64,000 nt of DNA from Calothrix sp. NIES-3974 (GTDB taxonomy: Bacteria; Cyanobacteriota; Cyanobacteriia; Cyanobacteriales; Nostocaceae): positions 5,890,001 to 5,954,000 of the forward strand of contig NZ_AP018254.1 of assembly GCF_002368395.1 (NCBI RefSeq), read 5' to 3'. Under the pieces are notes generated by a model. The model saw only the letters and a list, made by a program, of their open reading frames with translations, searched no databases and was not told the DNA's origin. This document shows positions 19,171 to 29,116 of the stretch, in pieces (the stretch's first letter is position 1; each line of letters opens with the position of its first letter). A program made the position numbers and the translations under genes.

Positions 19171-19734
19171 TTAATCAGCAAAAAATCGTTCCCAATCCTT
19201 AACTAAAGACAAACAAAAGCGATCGCATTTTTGCGGGGGATGTTCTCGTAGTAATTTGAGATTGCTGCCAAAAATTCTCGAGGTCGCTACAGTACAAAGT
19301 GTTTGAGCTTCTATCAATTGTTGTTGACTCTCCTCAAGTTCAATCAGAGTGGGAGGATGTTGTCCGATTTGCAGCAGCATAATTTTGTACTCCCCTCCTT
19401 CGTAATCGGTCAATTCAGACCTCCAAGACTTTCTATGTTCATTACGCCATTGGGGAAGAGTATTTCCAGTAACGACTAACTGAACTGGTGTTCTTAAAAT
19501 CATACCGTTGTCCAGAAAGTTAGTTGATATGGGGTTTTGTAAAGTACAGCCATGATTGCGATTGAATGTCACGATTCCAGGTACTACTTCCCGTTTGATA
19601 ACTGTGACCACGGGTTCTGTTAATTGCAGTTGTTCTATATCTCTGGAATCAAGGACTGGAGTTTGAGCTTGAATCTGATTACAAGGTAAAGCAGCTAAAA
19701 AACTAGCAATTATCAAGTTAAAAATAATTTTCAT
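19171..19734 (-). CDS. Exported hypothetical protein
   Basis: AAGGAGG five bases upstream fixes the start at ATG 19734 (MKIIFNLIIASFLAALPCNQ), giving 187 residues and dropping six residues of the longest frame. Residues 1-24 are a signal peptide with likely cleavage after IQAQ or nearby. The mature protein is soluble with four cysteines (GCTL, LCTV, KCDRFCLS) that could form disulfides in the periplasm. I do not recognise a family. It lies 38 bp before the YkuD-like gene and probably shares its transcript. Confidence 0.7.
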   Translation of the reverse strand: MKIIFNLIIASFLAALPCNQIQAQTPVLDSRDIEQLQLTEPVVTVIKREVVPGIVTFNRNHGCTLQNPISTNFLDNGMILRTPVQLVVTGNTLPQWRNEHRKSWRSELTDYEGGEYKIMLLQIGQHPPTLIELEESQQQLIEAQTLCTVATSRIFGSNLKLLREHPPQKCDRFCLSLVKDWERFFAD

Positions 19735-19866
19735 CCAAACCTCCTTGAACAATTAAGTCATGTTTCAAGGTGATTCAATCCCATATTGGGAAATTTCTTG
19801 TCTTCGTCAATCTAGAGGAAATTGGTAGATGCTTCCTTGTAAATTTGGTTGGTGAATCGGAGGAAT

Positions 19867-20358
19867 CTAATTACAACCTCGTGCTGTACAGTTACGAGGT
19901 TTTTCCCTTGGTGGTATGTTAGTAATTTCCATCGAACCTTGGGTGCGTTCAGTTGGAGTACAGTTGGCGATCGCATAAATTTCTGCTTCTTGACGAGTGA
20001 CTACACCACTACTGAGACGTTGTTCAAAGGCTTGTTGATTGTTGATGACGTTGATTGCGGTTTGAAAGGCTGTATTCATCTTTTCTTGGACACTACCACG
20101 ATTTTCAATTGTGTCTATCTGGGTATTAGAAATGTCTAAAGCATAACCAAAGCCTCCACCCGCAATTCTTCTGGGTTTCAGGGCAAAACCTTGACGGTAA
20201 GCAACGCTTGTTCCACAGGCTGAACGGTATTGAAATGAGAATGCTTCACCACCAGTACCGGGTACTTGGGAACCAAATTGAATGCTGTTGTATTGGTCTC
20301 CATCGACTTTGACTTGTGTGGATGGTGAAACAGTACTTGCACCAGTGGTTACAGACAT
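19867..20358 (-). pseudogene. Hypothetical protein gene, probably missing its 5' end
   Basis: The longest frame with ATG (20358) gives 163 residues with no signal peptide. The same frame continues upstream for 28 more protein-like codons (NLNVSQGGDASASIG and more) until TAA at 20443-20445, with no usable start. The C-terminus contains three Cys (NCTPTERT, NCTARGCN). Cyanobacterial proteins of this low-complexity style normally have an N-terminal signal sequence, so the original start was probably lost. I do not recognise the family. It is first in a minus-strand series of three exported-protein genes. It may also be expressed from a downstream start. Confidence 0.5.
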
Positions 20359-20445
20359 TTGTTTTTTTTGCTCTCCGATGGATGCACTTGCATCACCACC
20401 TTGGCTGACGTTTAAATTCGTGTTGCTACTGTTAGAGGCTGTTTA

Positions 20446-21041
20446 TAAAGTAAATCTAAAGATGGTTAGCCAAGCATAATTGCAAAGGTAGGATACTTCA
20501 AAATTTCACGACTGATTATTGACATCTTGACAAATCCCAGATAGACTAGAGTATAATGCCGCCGGGGCTATATAGTTTAATTTAAAAGCTTGGCGGAAAG
20601 TTTTTTGTGAGGGTAGGGAATAGGCAATAGGGAATGTAGTTGTATGCCTGCGGATTACACTTTTCACAAGACCCAAAAAACAACAGATGCCAAGAGACGC
20701 GATATATCGCGTCTTGACTATTTTCCGCAAGCCCTAACATAAGTCGAGTCAGATCAATTTAATCGATTGGCGATCGCTTCCTAAAATTTGCTTCATAAGT
20801 TCGTGGTGAGTTGGTTCGGTGTTTCTGGTAAAGCTAAAGAAACAAGACATTTTCGTCACAAAAGACGAACAATTGTAAAAGAAGATTGATATTAGTTGTC
20901 AACCATACCGACGAGGTATGACACTAAGGATATGACGAACAACATCTCTGCTGCATAGTATTTTGTTTGATTGATATCTGAAGCTTTGTCCAACTCAAAG
21001 TTTCCCAACACGCAAATTATCCCAGTGCCTGTAGGGAAGGG
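20446..21041. other. Gene-free spacer upstream of the 178-residue membrane protein gene
   Basis: It holds the palindrome at 20695, phrases of the common type AGGGAATAGGCAATAGGGAA, and a small hairpin CATACC...GGTATG near 20906-20920. No convincing gene. Confidence 0.5.
20695..20714. repeat. Perfect 20-bp palindrome, GACGCGATA core
   Basis: AGACGCGATA-TATCGCGTCT is a third core type of the GAGACG family. Related copies are at 54120 and 54537. Confidence 0.85.
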
Positions 21042-21578
21042 ATGTTGTCGCCAATTATTTCCCAATCAAAATTGTTTGGCATTATTCCCATGCGTGTAAT
21101 ATCGACCCTTGAATTTAAACAAACAAATTGGCAAACAGCCATATTGTTGATTTTAGGCTTTTGGCTGAGTGCGATTCTGTTACTTGACTGGGTAGTTATG
21201 CCTAGTTTGTATGTTTCCGGAATGATGACGACGGATGGTTTTGCCTCCGCAGGTTATTCCGTGTTTTGGATTTTTAATCGTTTAGAATTGATTGCCGCAG
21301 CACTGATTGTGAGTGGAAGTTTTGCTTTAGCAAAGCAATTGCAAATATCCGGATTCAAAACAGCGATCGCAATTTTGCTATTGGCTGTGTCCTTACTAGA
21401 GACATATTTTTTAACACCCCAGATGTCGGCGATCGCAATTAACTTAAATCCCTTTGGCGATGTATCCTGTACTCCTGCGGGTATGAATTTTTGGCATGGT
21501 CTGTACTGGGGTTTAGAAGTAACGAAGTTAGCTGTTTTGGGGGTATTACTCAAATCATTTTGGCCCCATCAATCGTGA
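21042..21578 (+). CDS. Four-helix integral membrane protein of unknown function
   Basis: The 178-residue protein has about four hydrophobic helices (WQTAILLILGFWLSAILLLD; LIAAALIVSGSFAL; TAIAILLLAVSLLETYF; LEVTKLAVLGVLL). The pattern of WVVMPSLY after helix 1 and LTPQM after helix 3 recalls the DUF4149/TMEM205 type, but I am not sure. An alternative start is ATG 21090 (MRVISTLEFKQ), which would still precede the first helix. It is isolated and downstream of a long spacer. Confidence 0.7.
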   Translation: MLSPIISQSKLFGIIPMRVISTLEFKQTNWQTAILLILGFWLSAILLLDWVVMPSLYVSGMMTTDGFASAGYSVFWIFNRLELIAAALIVSGSFALAKQLQISGFKTAIAILLLAVSLLETYFLTPQMSAIAINLNPFGDVSCTPAGMNFWHGLYWGLEVTKLAVLGVLLKSFWPHQS

Positions 21579-21620
21579 GGAAAGTAGAAGGGATAGAGGT
21601 TTAATTCTTCATCCCTGATA

Positions 21621-21845
21621 GTATTCGGCCACATTGATAATTTTGATGGGTAAGGAAAGGCACGTAGTTGCTTCATACTACCCCCATTTCTCACAAAACC
21701 CTAAAACTTAAAGGGAATAGGGAGTAGAAGGGAAATCAATTTGTCACCCAATACTCATAACTTACTTGTGAGAAATCCAGGACTAACACTTTGTCGGAGC
21801 TAGAGCCACAACTACAAACCCCTTAAAACTTGTGTGGTCGAATAC
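21621..21845 (+). mobile_element. MITE-like element, family A, with a family B repeat nested inside
   Basis: The ends GTATTCGGCCACA and TGTGGTCGAATAC are inverted repeats with one mismatch and are flanked on both sides by TA (21619-21620 and 21846-21847), the target duplication of IS630/Tc1-type elements. The left interior (ATTTTGATGGGTAAGGAAAGGCACGTAGT) matches the element at 11775. A 91-bp family B copy occupies 21686-21776. Confidence 0.75.
21686..21776 (-). mobile_element. Family B repeat (ATTTCTCAC ends), nested copy
   Basis: Read on the minus strand it runs ATTTCTCACAAGTAAGTTATGAG ... AGTTTTAGGGTTTTGTGAGAAAT, the same ends and interior words as the copies at 23918, 47966 and 57552. Confidence 0.75.
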
Positions 21846-21876
21846 TAACACAAATATTTTGAATATTTTGGATTGA

Positions 21877-22878
21877 TTAACTTCCATTTACCAGCAACAA
21901 TTTCGCGGTTTCAGCGATCACCGTTGGATTTTGCCAGTAATTATTGTGAGCATCACCGGGATGGTCACTGGTATCGACTTGAAACTCCATAATTGCGGGG
22001 GATGGTTGATACAGACGACGGGTTCCGAACCCTAAAATATCATCGATGTCATAGAAAATTTTCCACTTGACTGTTTGCTGGCTGAGGATACCAATATCTC
22101 TAGCATTGAGTAATTGCTCCGCTGCTAGCATTTCCACAATTTTGGGTTTGCGCATGGCAAACAGGGGAATTTGGGAAGCAGTGCTAGTTAGGGAACCGAC
22201 GACTAACTCTCCCCTTTGAGCCTTGTTACGCCACCAACGGAAGCGATTCACATCTTCAGTCGAGCCTTGCTGATAAAAATCCGGTTCGTGGTCAGGAGCA
22301 AATAATCCGTAGAGAAAATCATGGCAGAGGGTGACACCTAAACTGTGTCCCACCAAGTGTAGACGCACATCTTTTGCATCTCGATATAAATCGAGTTTTT
22401 CCAGCACCTGTCCATAAACAACTTGTCTGATGAGGGTTTCCCCCTCCTGAGAACAGTAAAAAATCACATCTCCAAAACCCATAATCATCACAGATTCGCG
22501 CAATCCAATGATTAGTTGGCGAATTATCGGCGTAAAGCTGGGAAAATCCATTTTATTCGCAGTTAATTCTGCCATTTTCACATTTGTCGAGTCATTATCC
22601 CTTTGAATTGCTTCCCAACAAACCCGACTGTGAAGAAAATTTTGCGATCGCATTAATTTTTGGTCAGTACGTAATGCCGATAAATCGGGAGGTGGTGTCT
22701 CTGGTAACTCGTGTCCCCACTCCACCCCAATATATCCGATGGGGAAAATCTCCTGAAGTTGGGGAGCATTTTTCACCAAAGCTTGCCAAAACGGTTCGTA
22801 CAAATCAAAGGGCGATCGCGGTTTATTGCTGGGACTCATCCCATGTACCATAATCAGTATATTAATGGGTTTGGACAT
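21877..22878 (-). CDS. Alpha/beta-hydrolase-like protein
   Basis: The 333-residue protein starts INILIMVHGMSP (an oxyanion-type HG motif) and has the nucleophile elbow VRLHLVGHSLGVTLCHDFLYG near residues 170-190. A DTSDHPGDAHNNYW segment near the C-terminus (about 308-321) can provide the catalytic Asp and His. There is no signal peptide, so it is cytoplasmic. The order fits a lipase/esterase-like hydrolase of unknown substrate. It has no operon partner. Confidence 0.75.
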   Translation of the reverse strand: MSKPINILIMVHGMSPSNKPRSPFDLYEPFWQALVKNAPQLQEIFPIGYIGVEWGHELPETPPPDLSALRTDQKLMRSQNFLHSRVCWEAIQRDNDSTNVKMAELTANKMDFPSFTPIIRQLIIGLRESVMIMGFGDVIFYCSQEGETLIRQVVYGQVLEKLDLYRDAKDVRLHLVGHSLGVTLCHDFLYGLFAPDHEPDFYQQGSTEDVNRFRWWRNKAQRGELVVGSLTSTASQIPLFAMRKPKIVEMLAAEQLLNARDIGILSQQTVKWKIFYDIDDILGFGTRRLYQPSPAIMEFQVDTSDHPGDAHNNYWQNPTVIAETAKLLLVNGS

Positions 22879-23198
22879 AATTGAGACATCGTTTTGATTA
22901 AATTGTCCATATTAAGCCATTAATCACAAAACTGCGAATGGGTCAGAGCATTTTGGATTTTGGATTTTAGATTTTGGAATTATAACTTACCCATGCAGGG
23001 TTTCTCAGCCCTTATATACCTAATTTGGAAAGCACTTTTGACGTCAAACACCCATCCCAAGCTGAAAAGATATTCAATCAGTTCCCCATATCATGTGGAC
23101 ACAACCAAAAAAGGAGATAGCTCATTCCCACTCCCTCAACATCAAGCGAGTCCCAAAATAAGTACTATAATTTGGGGTGGTGCAAAGAGGGGGTATAA
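22879..23198. other. 320-bp divergent spacer with TTTTGGA repeats
   Basis: The spacer holds a short tract of TTTTGGA-type heptamers (22952-22978). No gene seen. It should hold the promoters of the hydrolase and lipoprotein genes. Confidence 0.5.
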
Positions 23199-23678
23199 AT
23201 GTTCGTTCGCCATCGATACATAGTTATAGGTTTGGCTGCTTGGGTGGTAAGTATCGCGATCACAGGTTGTGCGGAAACAAAATTAGCCCAATGTGAAAAG
23301 CTGATTGCAAAGGTGAATCAGGGGATATCCCTATTGGAAAAAAATAAGGGTTCCCAGGTGACGACTAGTTTACAGTTGGCTAGGGATTTAGAGGAAGTGT
23401 CTAAATCTACTCAAGATTTAAATTTATCTGACCCCACTTTGAAGGGGTATCAAACTCAGTTTGTAGATATTTTTAATACGGTGAGTGAAAATATTGACAA
23501 AGCCGCTAAAGCCCTTGGTACATCAAAAAATGCCAAAGCGGATACGGAAGGACGGAAAAAAATCAAACAAGCTCGTAATGAAATTGATGCAGCTGGAAAA
23601 AAGAATCAACAAGCTGCCAAGAAATCTGATCAAATAGCTAATCAGTTAAGTAAGTATTGCGCTCAGAAGGAGTTATAG
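23199..23678 (+). CDS. Small lipoprotein with a helical, Lys/Gln-rich body
   Basis: The 159-residue protein has a type II signal peptide, with lipobox ITGC giving Cys24 as the lipidated residue. The rest is mostly helical, rich in Lys, Gln, Asn and Ala (SENIDKAAKALG; NEIDAAGKKNQQAAKKSDQI), and may form a coiled coil. It should be anchored to a membrane facing the periplasm. I do not recognise a family; similar small lipoproteins are found in cyanobacteria. No partner genes are adjacent. Confidence 0.75.
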   Translation: MFVRHRYIVIGLAAWVVSIAITGCAETKLAQCEKLIAKVNQGISLLEKNKGSQVTTSLQLARDLEEVSKSTQDLNLSDPTLKGYQTQFVDIFNTVSENIDKAAKALGTSKNAKADTEGRKKIKQARNEIDAAGKKNQQAAKKSDQIANQLSKYCAQKEL

Positions 23679-23737
23679 TAATTCGTAATAGCCTACGGCA
23701 ACGCTTCGCGTACGTAATTTGGAATTCGTAATTCGTA

Positions 23738-23830
23738 ATATCGTTTACGCTAATGCTTGCTACATATCAGGGTCTGTAACCGTTGATTATTCTAGTTTCA
23801 TTGATTGCAAAATACAAGATAATCGATATA
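23738..23830 (+). repeat. Dispersed repeat C, copy 1
   Basis: It contains TGTAACCGTTGATTATTCTAGTTTCATTGATTGCAAAATACAAGATAATCGATAT-type sequence in order. Two other copies are at 33549 (interrupted) and 60961. Confidence 0.8.
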
Positions 23831-23859
23831 ATTCGTAATTCGTAATTTTTAATAGCCTA

Positions 23860-23917
23860 GTACTCCACCAGATGAATTTTGGTGGGTAAAAAAGGCACGT
23901 AGTAGCGCTTTACCTCG
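23860..23917 (+). mobile_element. Left part of a family A MITE-like element
   Basis: After TA it reads GTACTCCACCA, then GAATTTTGGTGGGTAAAAAAGGCACGTAGTAGC, matching the family A interior. The right inverted end is not found; a family B copy starts directly after it, as in the nested case at 21621. Confidence 0.55.
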
Positions 23918-24072
23918 ATTTTTCACGAGTAAGTTGTAAGCCTTGAGTGACGAACTAATTTCCCCTATACACCCTACGGGTACGCGCAGCGTTGTCGTAG
24001 ACTAGACACTACGCGTCTACACTACTCCCGTCACGGACTAGTCCCTATGAGTTTTAGGGTTTTGTGAGAAAT
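23918..24072 (+). mobile_element. Family B MITE-like repeat, copy 2
   Basis: It starts ATTTTTCACGAGTAAGTTG and ends GAGTTTTAGGGTTTTGTGAGAAAT, followed by GCGGA as in other copies. The middle has extra sequence with a TAGACACTACGCGTCTA hairpin, which makes this the longest copy. Confidence 0.75.
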
Positions 24073-24106
24073 GCGGATTTAGCGCCTTGATCATAAAAAT
24101 CTTATT

Positions 24107-24243
24107 CATTGGTTGAGAACAAAGTTAATAACTTGCTCGATTTCAGTTTTACTGATTTTATTCTCAATCTAATAGGAGGTTTTTAAAAACTTTTATTTCC
24201 CACGAATAATGCTGGAAAGGAGTTTCAGGCTTTATGACTCATC
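24107..24243 (+). repeat. Dispersed repeat D, copy 1
   Basis: The roughly 137-bp unit (GAGAACAAAGTTAATAACTTG ... GGAGGTTTTTAAAAACTTTTATTTCC ... TTTCAGGC) matches 54747-54886 with about one change in eight by eye. It lies directly upstream of the ADP-ribosylglycohydrolase gene and may contribute to its leader. Confidence 0.8.
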
Positions 24244-24351
24244 TTAAGCTAGCTTCTTTGTCGTAGTACTCACGTCAATTTTAAAAGCTAATTTTCATGA
24301 ATTAGTATAAAAACATCGACTGGTAGGTTGAAGAAAAATAGGAGACAAATA

Positions 24352-25125
24352 ATGCTAGGTGCGATCGCAGGTGATATTATCGGTTCTGTATACGAAAAAG
24401 ATAACCTGAAAAGCAAGGAATTTCCCCTGTTTCATACCCATTCCCGTCCCACTGATGACACAATCCTCACCATTGCCACGGCAGAAGTAGTCCTTGCTAA
24501 TAGCAACTACACTGAAGTTTACAAAACCTATTGTCGTCGTTATCCCTATGCTGGCTATGGTAGATCATTTTACAGCTGGGCACACTCGGACACTCCCACA
24601 CCCTACAATAGTTTTGGCAATGGTGCAGCTATGCGTGTCAGTCCAATTGGTTTTGCCTATCATACCCTGGAAATGGTTTTGCAGCAAGCCAAGCGCAGTG
24701 CAGCCGTCACTCATAACCACCCGGAAGGAATTAAAGGAGCTCAAGCAACTGCTAGTGCCATATTCCTTGCTCGTCAGGGAAAAAACAAGACAGCCATCCG
24801 CGAATACATCGAAAACACCTTTGGTTACAACCTCAACTTTACCCCCGATCAAATCCGACCCACCTACCAGTTCGATGTCAGCTGTCAGGGTTCGGTTCCC
24901 CAGGCAATTGTTGCTTTTTTGGCATCAACCAACTTAGAGGATGCCATCCGTACCGCCGTATCTCTCGGTGGTGATAGTGATACAATTGCCTGTATTGCTG
25001 GGGGTATTGCCGAGGCTTTTTATGGAGGTGTTCCCGAAGCGATCGCCCAAGCTGCTTTGGCAAAACTGGATTTACCGTTGCGCAGTATTGTGGAAAATTT
25101 TCGGACACAATACTGCCAAAATTAG
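24352..25125 (+). CDS. ADP-ribosylglycohydrolase family protein
   Basis: I start at ATG 24352 because TAGGAG lies seven bases upstream; a TTG eight codons earlier is in frame but has no site. The 257-residue protein has the family's metal-binding motifs: MLGAIAGDIIGSVYE at the start, RPTDDTILTIA near 37-47 and GGDSDTIACIAGGIAEAFYG near 212-231. These ligate two Mg ions that hydrolyse ADP-ribose links or related glycosides. It converges on chlN with 15 bp between stops. The target is not shown by context; link to ChlL regulation is considered and disfavoured elsewhere. Confidence 0.9.
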   Translation: MLGAIAGDIIGSVYEKDNLKSKEFPLFHTHSRPTDDTILTIATAEVVLANSNYTEVYKTYCRRYPYAGYGRSFYSWAHSDTPTPYNSFGNGAAMRVSPIGFAYHTLEMVLQQAKRSAAVTHNHPEGIKGAQATASAIFLARQGKNKTAIREYIENTFGYNLNFTPDQIRPTYQFDVSCQGSVPQAIVAFLASTNLEDAIRTAVSLGGDSDTIACIAGGIAEAFYGGVPEAIAQAALAKLDLPLRSIVENFRTQYCQN

Positions 25126-25140
25126 ACCGTTTATAATCGT

Positions 25141-26669
<1,529 letters not shown>

Positions 26670-26675
26670 TTGTTT

Positions 26676-27422
26676 TTAAGCATTAGGGAAAAGCCGAGCT
26701 ATTTCCGAGTCATCAAAAGCACCCGTAGCAAATTCTTCCCCTAATAGCATGTCGTTATCTTCGTCGTTTTTGACAGCAGAATTCGATTCTTCTCCCCACA
26801 CATCCATCAACACATCACCAAATCCGGTTTCTTCCCCAGCAGTATTAAAATCAGCCAAAGAATTTTCTTCCTGTGTCTGGGTCGCAAAGGAACTGTCCCC
26901 ATCAAAGGAAACATCACCGAACTCATCATCACTATTCATTGCCGCAGCTTGATGCTTATCAGATTTAGGTGCTTCCTCGGTTGACGAAACGGGGGAAATT
27001 TCATCCTCCATCTCCCCTAATTCCTCTGAGGATGCTTCCATACTAAAACCCTGGGTCATAGCAACTTCTGCAAATCCACTTGTATCCATCGGTGAATCCG
27101 AATCATCACCGTAGTTAGCTGCTGTTTCCCCGTAGCCTGTACTATTACCCAAAGCCACATCTGGATCAAAGTTTAAACCCAAAACCTCAATTAAAGTATC
27201 CGCATCCGCATTTAACTTAGAAAAAGGCAACATCAACTGCGCCAATTTTGGCTCTAGAGCGTTGACAACCCCCAGGATGAGGTATGACGGTGGTCGCTTA
27301 CCCCCATCGGGTGTATAGACCGATTCAACCTGCATGTGGAGCTTAATCCAGTCATGGTTCGCTTGGAAAAATTGCAACCATTTCTGTTTTAACGATTCTG
27401 TAAAGCTGTAAAAAAATGCCAT
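26676..27422 (-). CDS. DUF5331 protein of the chlL-chlN operon
   Basis: I start at ATG 27422 (MAFFYSFTESLKQKWLQF), with AAGGA eight bases upstream; ATG 27431 is also possible. The folded N-terminal domain (about 1-90) is the conserved DUF5331 part; residues 95-245 are highly acidic and rich in Ser, Asp and Glu (SDEFGDVSFDGD), so probably disordered. Genes of this family lie between chlL and chlN in many cyanobacteria, which suggests a role linked to the dark protochlorophyllide reductase, but none is established to my knowledge. It starts 31 bp after the chlL stop. Confidence 0.85.
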   Translation of the reverse strand: MAFFYSFTESLKQKWLQFFQANHDWIKLHMQVESVYTPDGGKRPPSYLILGVVNALEPKLAQLMLPFSKLNADADTLIEVLGLNFDPDVALGNSTGYGETAANYGDDSDSPMDTSGFAEVAMTQGFSMEASSEELGEMEDEISPVSSTEEAPKSDKHQAAAMNSDDEFGDVSFDGDSSFATQTQEENSLADFNTAGEETGFGDVLMDVWGEESNSAVKNDEDNDMLLGEEFATGAFDDSEIARLFPNA

Positions 27423-27453
27423 ATTCCCCATCCTTAGGAAGTAGATGAATGTT

Positions 27454-28320
27454 TTATACAATCATCAAGTCTAATTCCTCTTCCGGAGAAGGAACCTGTG
27501 GTTTATTCGGATTTAAGTAAAAATCCGATAACAATGCAAATAATTCTCGATCCTGCGCATCCTTGGGAACCACTCCTTCCGGTCGCGCTAGCAGCTGGTC
27601 AGCAATGTTGAGGTAGTAATCACACACGTAATTTAAAGAAGGGTCAGTTTCCGCCATTTCAAACAAGGTTTTGCCTTTAACTCGGGAAACCCGGATATCT
27701 TCGATTAAAGGTAATACCTCTAATACTGGCATGGGAACCGCATCTATGTATTTATTTATCAAGTCACGCTTGGATGTGCGATTACCGATTAATCCAGCTA
27801 ACCGCAATTGGTGGGTACGGGCTTTTTCCCGGACGGAAGCAGCAATGCGATTAGCAGCAAACAAGGCATCAAAGCCATTATCGGTGACTATCACACAATA
27901 ATCAGCGTAATTCAACGGTGCAGCAAAACCACCACACACCACGTCACCTAAAACGTCAAACAAGATGACATCATACTCATCAAAGGCATTGAGTTCCTTC
28001 AGTAGTTTTACTGTTTCCCCGACAACATAACCACCACATCCTGCACCCGCAGGGGGACCACCAGCTTCCACACAATCAACACCGCCATAACCTTTGTAAA
28101 TCACATCTTCTGGCCAAATATCTTCGTAATGATATTTTTTTTCTTGTAAGGTATCGATAATCGTAGGAATTAAAAAACCTGTTAGGGTAAATGTGCTGTC
28201 GTGTTTGGGGTCACAGCCAATTTGCAGGACTTTTTTACCCCGTTTTGCTAGTGCTACAGAAATATTGCAGCTAGTTGTGGATTTACCAATGCCACCTTTG
28301 CCGTAAACTGCTAGTTTCAC
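27454..28320 (-). CDS. chlL: Light-independent protochlorophyllide reductase iron protein
   Basis: The 288-residue protein is a NifH homologue: P-loop GKGGIGKS (residues 7-14), switch region DPKHDST, and cysteines Cys95 and Cys129, which hold the [4Fe-4S] cluster between two subunits. It couples ATP hydrolysis to electron transfer to ChlN-ChlB for chlorophyll synthesis in the dark. At the place of the ADP-ribosylated Arg of NifH (after CGGFA-P) this protein has Asn137. It is first in the operon with DUF5331 and chlN. Confidence 0.98.
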   Translation of the reverse strand: MKLAVYGKGGIGKSTTSCNISVALAKRGKKVLQIGCDPKHDSTFTLTGFLIPTIIDTLQEKKYHYEDIWPEDVIYKGYGGVDCVEAGGPPAGAGCGGYVVGETVKLLKELNAFDEYDVILFDVLGDVVCGGFAAPLNYADYCVIVTDNGFDALFAANRIAASVREKARTHQLRLAGLIGNRTSKRDLINKYIDAVPMPVLEVLPLIEDIRVSRVKGKTLFEMAETDPSLNYVCDYYLNIADQLLARPEGVVPKDAQDRELFALLSDFYLNPNKPQVPSPEEELDLMIV

Positions 28321-28730
28321 TTTTCCCTACCCCCTATTATTTGTAGGTTCAATCCAAAATCATGCCAAAATCATTGATTGTGCCGCTAGCTGGCTATCAG
28401 TGAGTTCTGATGAATGCCATTATTGTGCAGATTTGCCAGAAAATAAAGGGGTTATTTTTTTGAAAAGTCGAGATAATGAGAATAAAAAAAATTAATTTCT
28501 GATTCTAGTAATTATAAAGCTTTCTAAAACTTATAAAAGCTTAAAAAAAAAGACAATTTTAATTTGTTGTTATTCTTTTATATTAATTAGTTACAATAAA
28601 CAAATAAATTCCGAATCACGCAAAGGTGCTAATAAGCAAAGAATTTTGTTTATTCATTGTTGGCTGTGGCGAAGTATGTTCGTGAAAATTAGGGTCAAAC
28701 CCACATTCACACCCTGATTACAAATATTTA
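28321..28730. other. 410-bp A+T-rich leader and promoter region of chlL
   Basis: No gene seen. It has long A/T runs (about 28480-28600) and should contain the chlL promoter on the minus strand. Confidence 0.55.
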
Positions 28731-29009
28731 TTACAAATCCAATTTCGGAGATGTTTCGTTTTCCGGGGTTTTTGAATTTGCCATTTCTTGTAAAGACTGC
28801 CAACCGGATTCCCACTGGGAACGGTCTTGTAATAGCTTGGCATTAATCCAGAAACGAACATTAGGGTCACAAGCAGCAACCATTTCCGCGTAGACCCATT
28901 TCCCTTGGTTTTTGCGATTAATGACGCGAAAATGTCGCCAACCATCGATTTTTTGCTGTGCTGTCCATTTAGAACCGAGAAGATAGGGAAATTTGATTTT
29001 TTTGGCCAT
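28731..29009 (-). CDS. Trp-rich small protein, TIGR02450 family
   Basis: The 92-residue protein has the hallmark LLGSKWTAQQKIDGWRHFRV segment (about 10-29), then GKWVYAEMVAACDPNVRFWI, which define the Trp-rich TIGR02450/DUF2389 family of cyanobacteria and marine gammaproteobacteria. The role is unknown. It is soluble and cytoplasmic, with a charged, probably loose C-terminal tail. It stands between the chlL leader and a SirB1-family gene on the same strand. Confidence 0.88.
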   Translation of the reverse strand: MAKKIKFPYLLGSKWTAQQKIDGWRHFRVINRKNQGKWVYAEMVAACDPNVRFWINAKLLQDRSQWESGWQSLQEMANSKTPENETSPKLDL

Positions 29010-29116
29010 GGGGTTGAAAATGCGAAGGCGCTAGGATGCTTAGGGATTAAACTAGTAGGGAAAGTTATTTTCAGATCAGAAGGTTTTTACAGTATTTTGG
29101 TAACATCTAAGTATTC

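Larger units (their letters stand above)
23679..24351. other. 673-bp repeat-filled spacer
   Basis: The spacer contains AATTCGTAATT tandem words (about 23680-23740 and 23830-23850), a copy of the CTGTAACCGTTGATTATTC repeat, the left part of a family A element, a family B element and a copy of the AACAAAGTTAATAACTTG repeat. No gene. Confidence 0.75.
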
